A DNA stretch of 7,076 bases from Xanthobacteraceae bacterium (GCA_030043285.1 JASHXZ010000292.1:1-7076); one strand, 5' to 3'; positions 1 through 6,037 are shown, counted from the stretch's first letter. Notes: generated from the letters alone by a model not told the origin. A program made the numbers and translations.

Positions 1-228
1 ACCCCATCCGGCCGGCCGGAACGGCCGCCGCGTCACGGTCGACGCCCGGACCGCGAGCACCGTCGGGATCGCCCCGACCGGCCGCCGCGTGAGCAGGACC
101 GGCGCCCGCCGCGGCCGGCTCGATTCGATCGCCGCGAACGCGAAAAAGCGCCCGACCCGAACTCGCCGTTCGCCAAGCTCGCCGCCCTCAAGGCGCAACT
201 CGAGGCCGAGGCCAAGGAGCGCCACTGA
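1..228 (+). CDS. Helicase C-terminal end (partial, SUV3/MgpS-like)
   Basis: This is the 3' end of a gene that begins left of the window; 75 codons and a TGA stop are present. The visible part is a low-complexity tail very rich in Arg, Pro and Asp (about residues 1-50), followed by a short helical end containing the stretch DPNSPFAKLAALKAQLEAE. Such a charged tail closed by a DPNSPFAKLAAL-type end is what I recall from rhizobial SUV3-like ATP-dependent helicases, and these genes commonly sit just upstream of an S4-domain gene, a ferredoxin and carD, as here. No helicase motif lies inside the window, so the identity rests on the tail and on gene order. The basic tail would suit nucleic-acid contact. 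The stop codon abuts the GTG start of the next gene, which suggests co-transcription and coupled translation. Confidence 0.6.
   Translation, partial: TPSGRPERPPRHGRRPDREHRRDRPDRPPREQDRRPPRPARFDRREREKAPDPNSPFAKLAALKAQLEAEAKERH
214..219 (+). promoter_or_regulatory. Ribosome binding site of the S4 gene
   Basis: AAGGAG lies inside the last codons of the upstream gene, nine bases before GTG 229. It supports the GTG start that directly follows the upstream TGA stop. Confidence 0.6.
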
Positions 229-501
229 GTGGCGGCCGAAATCGACCGGCAACGCATCGATCGCTGGCTCTGGCATGCCCGTGTGGTGCGTACCCGTAGC
301 GCCGCGGCCGCACTGGCCGGTTCGGGTTACGTGCGGGTCAATGGCATGCGGATCGACGCGCCCGGTCGCATGGTGCGTGCTGGCGACGTCATCACCGTGG
401 CGCTGGAGCGGCGCGTGCGGGTCGTCAAAGTGCGCGGTTTTAGCGAGCGCAGGGGTCCCGCCGGCTCGGGCGAGACGCTATATGAGGAACTGACGGGATG
501 A
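229..501 (+). CDS. Small S4-domain RNA-binding protein (HslR/Hsp15-like)
   Basis: A 90-residue protein that is almost entirely one S4 RNA-binding domain. The signature RIDRWLWHARVVRTRSAAAALAGSG (residues 9-33) is followed by the strand YVRVNGMRI and the turn PGRMVRAGDVITV, the usual S4 helix-helix-strand layout. In Escherichia coli the family member Hsp15 (hslR) binds stalled 50S subunits carrying peptidyl-tRNA and helps recycle them; the protein here is shorter (E. coli about 130 residues) and lacks most of the basic C-terminal extension, so the exact role is inferred. Start: GTG 229 directly follows the helicase stop and has AAGGAG nine bases upstream. The end, GSGETLYEELTG, matches the S4 proteins of this rhizobial cluster as I remember them. 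A ribosome or structured-RNA role fits the helicase neighbour. Confidence 0.85.
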   Translation: MAAEIDRQRIDRWLWHARVVRTRSAAAALAGSGYVRVNGMRIDAPGRMVRAGDVITVALERRVRVVKVRGFSERRGPAGSGETLYEELTG

Positions 502-518
502 GATTTGCCGCAAAGCCG

Positions 519-526
519 AAGGAGGT
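519..526 (+). promoter_or_regulatory. Full-consensus Shine-Dalgarno with no obvious gene
   Basis: AAGGAGGT, a complete match to the anti-Shine-Dalgarno sequence, lies 70 bases before the fdxA start and so cannot serve fdxA directly. Seven bases after its AGGAGG core is TTG 533, which opens a 17-codon frame (533-586, TAG stop) whose peptide would read MHAIDPCGRSGFRQKAI. The stop is nine bases before the fdxA ATG, which itself has only a weak AGAG at 585-588. This may be a leader peptide that couples ribosomes to fdxA, or the site may be a chance purine run. No protein evidence supports the peptide. Confidence 0.3.
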
Positions 527-595
527 GGCAACTTGCACGCCATTGACCCATGCGGTAGGAGCGGGTTCCGCCAAAAAGCGATTTAGAGTGCGCAG

Positions 596-934
596 ATGAC
601 CTACATCGTCAACGACAATTGCATCAAATGCAAATACATGGATTGCGTGGAAGTCTGCCCCGTGGATTGCTTCTACGAGGGCGAGAACATGCTCGTCATC
701 CATCCCGAAGAGTGCATCGATTGCGGCGTCTGCGAGCCTGAGTGCCCGGTCGAGGCGATCAAGCCCGACACCGAGCCGGGCGCCGACAAGTGGCTGGCGC
801 TCAACGCCGAATACGCCAAAGTCTGGCCCAACATCACGACCAAAGGCGAGCCGCCGGCGGATGCCAAGCAGTGGGAAGGCAAGCCCAACAAGTTCGAAGA
901 GCACTTTTCGGCCAATCCGGGCGCCGGCGATTAG
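596..934 (+). CDS. fdxA: Seven-iron ferredoxin, [3Fe-4S][4Fe-4S]
   Basis: A 112-residue soluble electron carrier closely resembling Azotobacter vinelandii ferredoxin I. The cysteine pattern shows the two clusters: Cys9, Cys17 and Cys50 would hold the [3Fe-4S] cluster, and Cys21, Cys40, Cys43 and Cys46 the [4Fe-4S] cluster; Cys12 and Cys25 correspond to the free cysteines of the Azotobacter protein. The segments [17 protein letters not shown] and [12 protein letters not shown] are family hallmarks, and the C-terminal tail with [13 protein letters not shown] (residues 69-81) is the extension typical of this long type. The length is usual. Start at ATG 596 is fixed by the conserved [12 protein letters not shown] beginning. 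The gene sits between the S4 gene (94-base gap) and carD, the conserved rhizobial order. Its redox partner cannot be told from the sequence. Confidence 0.95.
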   Translation: MTYIVNDNCIKCKYMDCVEVCPVDCFYEGENMLVIHPEECIDCGVCEPECPVEAIKPDTEPGADKWLALNAEYAKVWPNITTKGEPPADAKQWEGKPNKFEEHFSANPGAGD

Positions 935-939
935 CGCGA

Positions 940-961
940 TAACAGCGAATTTTCGTTGTTA
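940..961 (+). terminator. AT-rich hairpin just after fdxA
   Basis: AACAGCGAA at 941-949 pairs with TTCGTTGTT at 952-960 (one G-T pair), and T940-A961 extends the stem. It begins six bases after the fdxA stop. There is no clean T run after the stem, so it may be a weak terminator or a 3'-end stabiliser only. Confidence 0.3.
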
Positions 962-972
962 ACTATTGTTAA
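959..972 (+). promoter_or_regulatory. Possible CtrA-type site (TTAA-N6-TTAA)
   Basis: TTAACTATTGTTAA resembles the CtrA box of alphaproteobacteria (TTAA-N7-TTAAC), but the spacer is six bases instead of seven. It lies about 40 bases upstream of the -35 element proposed for carD. Binding is inferred only from this resemblance. Confidence 0.3.
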
Positions 973-1012
973 GGATTACCGGTATGCGACGCTTTCGCCG
1001 CGCCATAAACCT

Positions 1013-1040
1013 TTGATTTTTGCGGAAAATGTGCTATAAG
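1013..1040 (+). promoter_or_regulatory. Probable carD promoter
   Basis: TTGATT (1013-1018) and TATAAG (1035-1040) are separated by 16 bases, and TGC directly precedes the -10 element, making an extended -10. The last -10 base (position -7) is G instead of T. This class of housekeeping promoter is reported to be assisted by CarD in Rhodobacter sphaeroides. Transcription would begin near 1047 and give a leader of roughly 295 bases if translation starts at 1342. Confidence 0.5.
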
Positions 1041-1267
1041 GGCGGCCATATAATGAGAAACACCCCCGATAGCGTGCTCCGCACGTAGGCGAAGCTAATT
1101 TGTCCGGGGATTTTCGAGGAACCGTCAAAAGAGGCGTGTGAACCACGCGAGAGCAGTGGCAGAGAAAACTCGTCGTCGTTCTAAGAAGAGTGCAGCCGGG
1201 ATGACCCGGAAGGCGACAAAATCCTCCTCCCGCGCGAGCCGGAGGCCATCACGGTCCACGCATGCAA

Positions 1268-1285
1268 TCACCCGGAACCGGGTGA
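1268..1285 (+). repeat. Palindrome in the carD leader
   Basis: TCACCCGG and CCGGGTGA are perfect eight-base arms separated by AA. As RNA it could form a seven-pair hairpin with a four-base loop 57 bases ahead of the carD start; as DNA it could be an operator. Confidence 0.5.
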
Positions 1286-1322
1286 GCGTGGCAAAGCCCG
1301 CGCAACGGCGCAAGCCGGAGGC

Positions 1323-1330
1323 GGAAGGAG
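1323..1330 (+). promoter_or_regulatory. Ribosome binding site deciding the carD start
   Basis: GGAAGGAG ends 11 bases before ATG 1342, exactly where the conserved CarD sequence begins. The upstream candidates GTG 1138 (an AGAGG only three bases away) and ATG 1201 are less well placed. Confidence 0.55.
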
Positions 1331-1341
1331 CAACTTTGGGA

Positions 1342-1914
1342 ATGAGCGTGAAGAAGACTACACAACGACAAGGCTTCAAGACCAACGAGTTCATCGTCTA
1401 TCCGGCCCACGGCGTCGGTCAGATCGTGGCCATCGAGGAACAAGAGGTCGCCGGAGCCCGGCTCGAACTGTTCGTCATCAACTTCGTCAAGGACAAGATG
1501 ACGCTGCGCGTGCCGACCGCGAAGGTCGCCTCCGTTGGCATGCGCAAGCTTGCCGAGACACCGCTGATCAAGCGCGCCCTCGAAACGCTGAAGGGCCGCG
1601 CCCGAATCAAGCGCACGATGTGGTCGCGTCGCGCCCAGGAATACGAAGCCAAGATCAATTCCGGCGATATCGTCGCCATCGCCGAGGTGGTGCGCGACCT
1701 GTACCGCTCGGAGACCCAGCCGGAGCAGTCCTATTCGGAGCGGCAGCTCTACGAGGCGGCGCTCGACCGGCTGTCGCGAGAGATCGCGGCGGTGCAGCGG
1801 ATCACCGAGACCGAAGCGATCAAGGAGATCGAGGCCGCGCTCGCCAAAGGTCCGCGCCGCGGACCCAAGCCCGAGGCCGAAGACGAAGCCGTGGTGGCCG
1901 AAGAGGCCGCGTAA
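1342..1914 (+). CDS. carD: CarD/CdnL-family RNA polymerase-binding regulator
   Basis: A 190-residue global transcription factor that binds the RNA polymerase beta subunit and stabilises the open complex at promoters, notably those of ribosomal and other housekeeping genes. The N-terminal RNA polymerase-interaction domain spans about residues 12-70 (FIVYPAHGVGQIVAIEEQEV, then FVKDKMTLRVP). The C-terminal helical DNA-binding domain spans about residues 75-170 and holds the conserved KRTMWSRRAQEYEAKINSGD block, whose Trp94 matches the tryptophan known to wedge into the minor groove at the -10 edge in other CarD proteins. QPEQSYSERQLYEAALDR follows. The last 20 residues are acidic and Ala-rich. 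ATG 1342 was chosen because it has a strong ribosome site and because homologues begin close to this point; an in-frame extension to GTG 1138 (258 residues) is possible. A terminator follows directly. Confidence 0.9.
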   Translation: MSVKKTTQRQGFKTNEFIVYPAHGVGQIVAIEEQEVAGARLELFVINFVKDKMTLRVPTAKVASVGMRKLAETPLIKRALETLKGRARIKRTMWSRRAQEYEAKINSGDIVAIAEVVRDLYRSETQPEQSYSERQLYEAALDRLSREIAAVQRITETEAIKEIEAALAKGPRRGPKPEAEDEAVVAEEAA

Positions 1915-1944
1915 GCTCGTCCGCAGTTTTCGCTATCGACAGAA

Positions 1945-1974
1945 GGCCCGGTGCGACGCCGGGCCTTTTTCTTT
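1945..1974 (+). terminator. Rho-independent terminator of carD
   Basis: GGCCCGG (1945-1951) pairs perfectly with CCGGGCC (1959-1965) over a seven-base loop, followed by TTTTTCTTT. It lies 30 bases after the carD stop. Confidence 0.9.
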
Positions 1975-2104
1975 GCGCACCAGGCGCGTTCTTTGCGGAT
2001 CAAACGCGGCCGGTTCCGCCGGCAAAAATCCCCCGATTAGTCATAAATTAAGCTTCATTTGAAAGGACATAGCTAACCAACAGGGGATCGAGGGGGCGCC
2101 AAGC

Positions 2105-2845
2105 ATGCGGCAGACGCGGCGGAAATCGGCTTGGCATGGCCGGCTCGCTCTGACCCTCGTTGCCGCCGGCATTGGCTACCTGATCGGCAACTGGAATGCG
2201 CAGGCGGTGCGCGGTTCGCAATTGCCTTCGGCCGCCCAAGCGGTCGCACTGCGTTTCCCCGACGACCTGAATATCGCTCCGGCACAGGCCGAGCCGGTAT
2301 CCCACGCCGATACACCAGCGACTGCCACCATGGTGCTCGGCTCGACCGAACTCGCGCTGTTCGAACCGGAGCCCATGGTGCCGCATCCGGAAATGGCGCC
2401 GGCCCCGGCAGAGCCGCTCGCTGCAGAACCGGCAGCGCCGCCGCCCGTTGAGCCCGCCGCCGCTGCGGCCCCGCCGCCCAAACCGCCCCAGCTCGCCGGC
2501 ATACCGAAGTCGCACCCGGCGGTGCCGCACGTCGCCGATCGCCCCGGCTACATGCTCAACGACGCGCAGATCGCCAGCATCAGGCGGCGCCTGCATTTGA
2601 CGCCCGACCAGGAACAGATGTGGCCGGCGGTCGAAGCCGCGCTGCGCAACATCGCCTTTGCGAAATCGCATGAGGCGCATCGGGCCGGCGCTCGCCCCGG
2701 CGCGCTCGATCCGAACAGCAGCCAAGTGCAGGATCTCAAATCCGCCGCCATCCCGCTCCTGATGAGCTTCTCGTCGGAGCAGAAGGACGAAGTCCGCAAT
2801 CTGGCCCACGTCATGGGCCTCGATCAGCTGGCGTCGGAATTTTAA
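2105..2845 (+). CDS. Membrane-anchored periplasmic protein with LTXXQ-like motifs
   Basis: I do not recognise this 246-residue protein by name. A basic start (residues 1-13) and a hydrophobic stretch, LALTLVAAGIGYLIG (14-28), suggest an N-terminal membrane anchor with the rest in the periplasm. Residues about 95-140 are a Pro/Ala/Glu-rich linker. The C-terminal domain (about 149-246) is helical and holds LHLTPDQEQMWPAVEAALRN, with LTPDQ at 165-169, and a second, looser element, FSSEQKDEVRNLA, at 222-234. LTXXQ pairs are typical of the Spy/CpxP family of periplasmic chaperones and stress sensors, so a distant relation is possible but not shown. GAGGGGG (2090-2096) lies eight bases before ATG 2105. 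The gene stands alone between the carD terminator and its own terminator. The long open frame on the opposite strand is treated as a shadow. Confidence 0.75.
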   Translation: MRQTRRKSAWHGRLALTLVAAGIGYLIGNWNAQAVRGSQLPSAAQAVALRFPDDLNIAPAQAEPVSHADTPATATMVLGSTELALFEPEPMVPHPEMAPAPAEPLAAEPAAPPPVEPAAAAAPPPKPPQLAGIPKSHPAVPHVADRPGYMLNDAQIASIRRRLHLTPDQEQMWPAVEAALRNIAFAKSHEAHRAGARPGALDPNSSQVQDLKSAAIPLLMSFSSEQKDEVRNLAHVMGLDQLASEF

Positions 2846-2855
2846 TGGCCCCGCG

Positions 2856-2889
2856 GCGTGGGCAAAATCGTTCGACGCAGTGCCCACGC
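2856..2889. repeat. Inverted repeat between convergent genes
   Basis: GCGTGGGCA (2856-2864) and TGCCCACGC (2881-2889) are perfect nine-base arms around a 16-base loop, just after the stop at 2845 and before the convergent stop at 2921. No T run follows on either strand, so it is more likely a 3'-end stabilising stem than a terminator by itself. Confidence 0.5.
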
Positions 2890-2893
2890 AACT

Positions 2894-2913
2894 TCGTCTA
2901 CCAGACGATTTTT
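2894..2913 (+). terminator. Rho-independent terminator of the LTXXQ-like gene
   Basis: TCGTCT (2894-2899), a three-base loop, AGACGA (2903-2908) and TTTTT (2909-2913) form a compact terminator in the + direction, 48 bases after the stop codon. Confidence 0.75.
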
Positions 2914-2920
2914 CCCAACC

Positions 2921-3292
2921 CTACGACAAGCCGTAACGCGATTTGGCTTCCGGCAGCTTTGATGCCGGGCGCAAGGCGCGAGCGCATTTGGTCGCGATGA
3001 CAGCCAACAGTGCGAACCAGAGCAGATCGCCCACTTCGAGCCCGTTGGCCATCACGAAACTGTATGGCGGATCGTAGAGGAAAAAAATCGCGCACGCGAT
3101 CGCTGCCGAGGCACCGATCAAGGCCGCCACGCTGCCGTAGACCATCGCCACCAGCGCGATCAGCGGCAAATAGACGAAGATCGGATGATGCAGACCCGTC
3201 GTCGTCAGCTTCAAATAGAACAGGACGCTCGTGGCCGCACCAACGATGCCGAGCGACACCGCGACCGGCATCGCCCGTCGTTTCTTGGGCAT
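2921..3292 (-). CDS. DUF4118-type small integral membrane protein
   Basis: A 123-residue inner-membrane protein with a basic N-terminus (MPKKRR) and four likely membrane helices at about residues 8-28, 36-53, 55-73 and 85-102. The block HPIFVYLPLIALVAMVYG, followed by AALIGASAAIACAIFFLYDPPYSF, resembles the DUF4118 membrane module of KdpD-type sensor kinases, in which PY/PPYSF follows the third helix. No kinase or sensor domain is attached, so it is a stand-alone module of unknown function. ATG 3292 is preferred because a strong purine run (GGGGGGAAG) lies just upstream; an in-frame start at 3331 would add 13 residues (MMKPRPNGQGGKR) without a good ribosome site. It lies 111 bases after the M48 protease gene in the same direction and may share its transcript. 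Confidence 0.75.
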   Translation of the reverse strand: MPKKRRAMPVAVSLGIVGAATSVLFYLKLTTTGLHHPIFVYLPLIALVAMVYGSVAALIGASAAIACAIFFLYDPPYSFVMANGLEVGDLLWFALLAVIATKCARALRPASKLPEAKSRYGLS

Positions 3293-3295
3293 ACG

Positions 3296-3306
3296 CTTCC
3301 CCCCTT
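3296..3306 (-). promoter_or_regulatory. Ribosome binding site deciding the DUF4118 start
   Basis: Read on the minus strand, AAGGGGGGAAG ends three bases before ATG 3292. It favours this start over ATG 3331, which has no comparable site. Confidence 0.5.
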
Positions 3307-3403
3307 GGCCATTCGGCCTTGGTTTCATCATAGCGCAGCCGTTCGGGCAGGAACAGGTGGAAACGACGGGTTTCTCCCCCGTTTTGGGCGAGGGTTAAAC
3401 GGG

Positions 3404-4912
3404 CTATTCGACGACGATTTTGACTTCGCTGCCGACTTTGAGCTTGTCGCCCGGGTCGAGCCCGTTGAGGACGCGAAAACGGTCGACCTGGCGGTCGGAC
3501 ACCGCCATTTTCGCCGCCAGTTTCTCGACCGTATCGCCCGGCGCGACTTTGACGACGCGCAGCCGCAGCGGCTTCGCCTCCTCGATTTCCGCGAGCGTCA
3601 TGCGGCGGAAGGTGCCGACCGACTCGCGGAAGGTGCGGTCGGTCTCGGCATTGAAGCGCTTGGCGGCGAAGATGAAGCGATACACGTCGCTGCCGAAGCG
3701 CAACGCATAAAGCCTGAAATCCCATTCGTCGCCCTTGGCGGTCGCGGTCGCGCCCGGGAATCCATTGATGGTGATGTCCTGGACGCTCGCCTGGTCGATG
3801 TTCTCGATCCAGCCGGAGGTCAGATAGGCGGCAAGGCTCTGCTCCGCCGGAACCCGCACCACGTCGAGCCGCAGCGCCGCGCCGCCGCCATGCTTGACGC
3901 CCAGCACCGCTTGCGCGGTGTTGTCGAGCACAAAGCCCTCGGGTGCCGTAAAGGTGAAGCCGAGCCGCGGATGCAGGAAGCGCCGGCCGCGCACGAAACC
4001 TTCGTTCGGATCCTCACCGTAGACAATGCCGTCGATGTCGCCGAGGTAAGTATCGTGCGCCTGGGCACGCTGCCCCGGCGTGTCGTCGGCAGGCGGCTTG
4101 AACTGGCGCGCCGTGGCGAGCGCGTCGGTGATGCGCTGCGGCGTTGCCGGATGCGACGACAGAAAATCCGGCGCGCTGGGATTGATGGCGGAGGTTTGTT
4201 TCGATTTGAGCTCTGAATTGCGCTCGAGCGATGCCAGAAAGCGCACCGCGCCGTACGGATCATAGCCGGCGCGCGAGGCGATGCCGATGCCGATGGCGTC
4301 GGCCTCCAGCTCCTGCTTCTGCGAAAAGCTCGCCAGCCGCAGCTTCGATTTGGCCAGCGCCAGCGCGCCGGCTTCCGGATTGCTGACCACGTCGGTGAAC
4401 ACGCGGTTGGAAAGATCGGCGTCGCGGATCTGCTCCTCGCGCAACTCGGCATGACGGGCGATGACGTGGCCCATTTCGTGGCCGATCACGGAAGCTAACT
4501 CGGACTCATCATTGGCCAGCGCGATCAAACCGCGGGTCACGTAGAGTTGCCCGGTTGGCAGCGCGAAGGCGTTGACCGAACGCGAGTTGAGCATGGTGAC
4601 CCGATAGTGCAGGTCGGGCCGCTCGGAAGCCGCGACCAAACGCTCGACCAGCTGCTCGACCATGGCTTGCAGCCGCGGATCGTTGTAGACGCCGCCGTAC
4701 GTGGCGAGGATGCGCTGATGCTCGCGCAGCTCCGCGGGCGACAATGCGGCGTCGGCCGGTGCGGGCTTGACGGCCGGCGGCGCCGCGACCTGCGGCCCGA
4801 TGGCGTCCGGCGCGACCGAGCAGGCGCCGAGCGCAAGTGCGGCCAGCGCAAAAAATGCTGCGCCGGCAGCAAAGCGGCCCGCATGGCCCGAAAAGAGTCG
4901 CCGTCCCCTCAC
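3404..4912 (-). CDS. Lipoprotein M48 zinc metalloprotease with LysM domain
   Basis: A 502-residue envelope protease. The N-terminus is a lipoprotein signal peptide: basic residues, then AAFFALAALALGAC with lipobox LGAC and modified Cys31; Ser at +2 favours the outer membrane. After a Pro/Ala linker the M48 domain shows the zinc motif HEMGH (145-149, Glu146 catalytic), the third-ligand motif ELEAD (201-205), and the SSHPATPQRI segment (252-261), whose His corresponds to the gating His of BepA. A second domain (about 310-440) is typical of rhizobial relatives and ends near FRRMTLAE. A LysM peptidoglycan-binding domain closes the protein (about 453-501, KVAPGDTVEKLAAKM). It probably degrades or helps assemble misfolded outer-membrane proteins, like BepA/YfgC, while held to the wall; this role is inferred. 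GTG 4912 overlaps the preceding stop by four bases and leaves a normal signal peptide; ATG 4990 would add 26 unsuitable residues. Confidence 0.88.
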   Translation of the reverse strand: MRGRRLFSGHAGRFAAGAAFFALAALALGACSVAPDAIGPQVAAPPAVKPAPADAALSPAELREHQRILATYGGVYNDPRLQAMVEQLVERLVAASERPDLHYRVTMLNSRSVNAFALPTGQLYVTRGLIALANDESELASVIGHEMGHVIARHAELREEQIRDADLSNRVFTDVVSNPEAGALALAKSKLRLASFSQKQELEADAIGIGIASRAGYDPYGAVRFLASLERNSELKSKQTSAINPSAPDFLSSHPATPQRITDALATARQFKPPADDTPGQRAQAHDTYLGDIDGIVYGEDPNEGFVRGRRFLHPRLGFTFTAPEGFVLDNTAQAVLGVKHGGGAALRLDVVRVPAEQSLAAYLTSGWIENIDQASVQDITINGFPGATATAKGDEWDFRLYALRFGSDVYRFIFAAKRFNAETDRTFRESVGTFRRMTLAEIEEAKPLRLRVVKVAPGDTVEKLAAKMAVSDRQVDRFRVLNGLDPGDKLKVGSEVKIVVE

Positions 4913-5847
4913 CGCATCACTCGCGTCTCGTCGCGGTCGACCGTCTCGATCTGCTCCGGCCGGGCCGCCTCGATCCAAGGCGCGCGCCATGGGCTGCCGG
5001 CAAAACCGCCGCGCGCCTCGATGAAGCCGCGCACCTGCACCCGGCGGCCGGAAAGCCCCTGCACGTCAAGCCCCGCCGCCGCGAACTTACGCTCGTTTCG
5101 CTTCCGAATCGTGACGGCGAAATCTTCCGACCAGCGCCGCCCGAAATTCACGTAGAGCGTGGCGCCGCTGCCATGCACGGACACCACATCGCCTTCCACC
5201 AGGGCAAAGCGGCCGCGCCGCGCCAGAATGTCCGCCGGCTTGTCGGCCCGCAGCGGGTCATAATACGGATCGGCCCAAAGGCCAAGTTTTGCCTGGCGCG
5301 CCGCTTGTTCGCGGCGCAGCAGTTCCGCGGCGCAGGCCCGTTCGCCCACCAAATCGCCGACGCGGGCAAACCCTTGCGCCAGCAATTCGGCCTGCGCTGA
5401 ACGCGACGGCGAACCCGCCCGCGCAATGTCCACGTAGGCGAGGACCCGGCCGTACCGATCGGAGGCAAATTCCGCCCGCCGCAGGATTACTGGCGCGCCG
5501 GCCAGCAGCGTTGCGAGCGCATCGCGGGCAGCCGCGCTGCTGATGGCAGGCACGACGGCATCTTTAACGCCGGTCTCGTTAGCGTGAGTGACTTTAGCGC
5601 CGGAATCCTGAACGGACGGCGGTGGCATCTCGATGCCGGCAAGGCGCACCTCGCGCCCGTCATCGAGCACGAAAGTGTAGCCATCGACGACCCGGCCGAC
5701 GCTGCCGCGCCCGGTCTCCTCGCCGCCGCACGGGACCGAAGCGACCGCCGCCTTCGCCGCGCCCTGCGCAATCGCCGGACAATTGCCGATGAACGCCAAT
5801 GCGGCCGCAACAGCCGCAGCCAAAACCGCGCCCCGCATACCCATCAT
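4909..5847 (-). CDS. Secreted thermonuclease (SNase)-fold protein, probably inactive
   Basis: A 312-residue protein with a signal peptide (about residues 1-28: MMGMRG, Ala-rich core, cleavage after AIA) and an SNase-like OB fold at about 48-195, followed by a second OB-like domain at about 214-309 (YVNFGRRWSEDFAVTI, VQVRGFIE). Compared with staphylococcal nuclease, the calcium-binding DGDT reads DGYT (55-58), Arg35 is kept (EVRLAG, Arg68), but the D-T-P-E segment reads E-M-P-P, so the general base Glu43 is Pro. The second catalytic arginine is kept in DRYGR (Arg134). It therefore keeps the fold but lacks the metal and base residues. The start is uncertain: ATG 5847 gives a clean signal peptide but has no clear ribosome site, and the frame is open to ATG 5955. 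Its TGA overlaps the GTG of the M48 gene, so the two are translated together. Confidence 0.75.
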   Translation of the reverse strand: MMGMRGAVLAAAVAAALAFIGNCPAIAQGAAKAAVASVPCGGEETGRGSVGRVVDGYTFVLDDGREVRLAGIEMPPPSVQDSGAKVTHANETGVKDAVVPAISSAAARDALATLLAGAPVILRRAEFASDRYGRVLAYVDIARAGSPSRSAQAELLAQGFARVGDLVGERACAAELLRREQAARQAKLGLWADPYYDPLRADKPADILARRGRFALVEGDVVSVHGSGATLYVNFGRRWSEDFAVTIRKRNERKFAAAGLDVQGLSGRRVQVRGFIEARGGFAGSPWRAPWIEAARPEQIETVDRDETRVMR

Positions 5848-5955
5848 GAGGCCAAAGCAAAGGCGCGAATGCGGCGGCACTACGGCGGTAAAGCTCGCGC
5901 GGCGCTCGTATTTATCACAGTGCATCCGAGGTTGCGTGGCGCCTTTCTGACCCAA

Positions 5956-5985
5956 TTAAACAGGACGACCACAGCGTGCTATAGA
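5956..5985 (+). promoter_or_regulatory. Probable promoter of tRNA-Arg
   Basis: TTAAAC (5956-5961) and TATAGA (5980-5985) are 18 bases apart, and TGC directly precedes the -10 element. Transcription would begin about 45 bases before the tRNA. The octamer GTGCTATA (5976-5983) is identical to that in the carD promoter (1031-1038). Confidence 0.45.
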
Positions 5986-6037
5986 CGCTTTATTCGTAGC
6001 CGGCGTCATACACTCCTGATTCCGGAGATTTCCGATC

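Larger units (their letters stand above)
1047..1341 (+). other. Structured carD leader or N-terminal extension
   Basis: This stretch of almost 300 bases has no assigned gene. It can be read in frame with carD from GTG 1138 or ATG 1201, giving up to 68 extra residues rich in Arg, Lys and Ser, but the third codon positions are less GC-biased than in the carD body and no conserved domain is visible. The DNA has several inverted repeats: CCCCG/CGGGG (1064-1068 with 1105-1109) enclosing CGTGC/GCACG (1073-1077 with 1081-1085); CCGGG/CCCGG (1196-1200 with 1205-1209), which places ATG 1201 in its loop; and an 18-base palindrome at 1268-1285. I favour an untranslated leader, without being able to exclude a basic N-terminal tail. 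Confidence 0.4.

Noticed and set aside
89..493. 134-codon plus-strand open frame across the helicase end and S4 gene
   Set aside because: Out of frame with two better supported genes; Arg/Ser/Pro-rich composition typical of a shadow.
1049..1054. Perfect TATAAT downstream of the proposed carD -10
   Set aside because: No -35-like element 16-18 bases upstream and no TG extension; TATAAG at 1035-1040 has both.
2048..2887. 279-codon open frame on the minus strand
   Set aside because: Arg/Gly/His-rich shadow of the + strand gene, which has a ribosome site, a membrane anchor, a sensible linker and a terminator.
2921..3331. Fragment of a KdpD sensor kinase
   Set aside because: Only the DUF4118-like membrane part is present, with proper start and stop; no kinase remnants flank it, so a stand-alone protein is simpler.
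3366..3385. Small hairpin ACGGG/CCCGT between the M48 and DUF4118 genes
   Set aside because: Five-pair stem with a short T run only on the strand opposite to the genes; not convincing as their terminator.
3185..4216. 343-codon open frame on the plus strand
   Set aside because: Opposite-strand shadow of the M48 protease and DUF4118 genes; the protein shows no domain and is high-GC noise.
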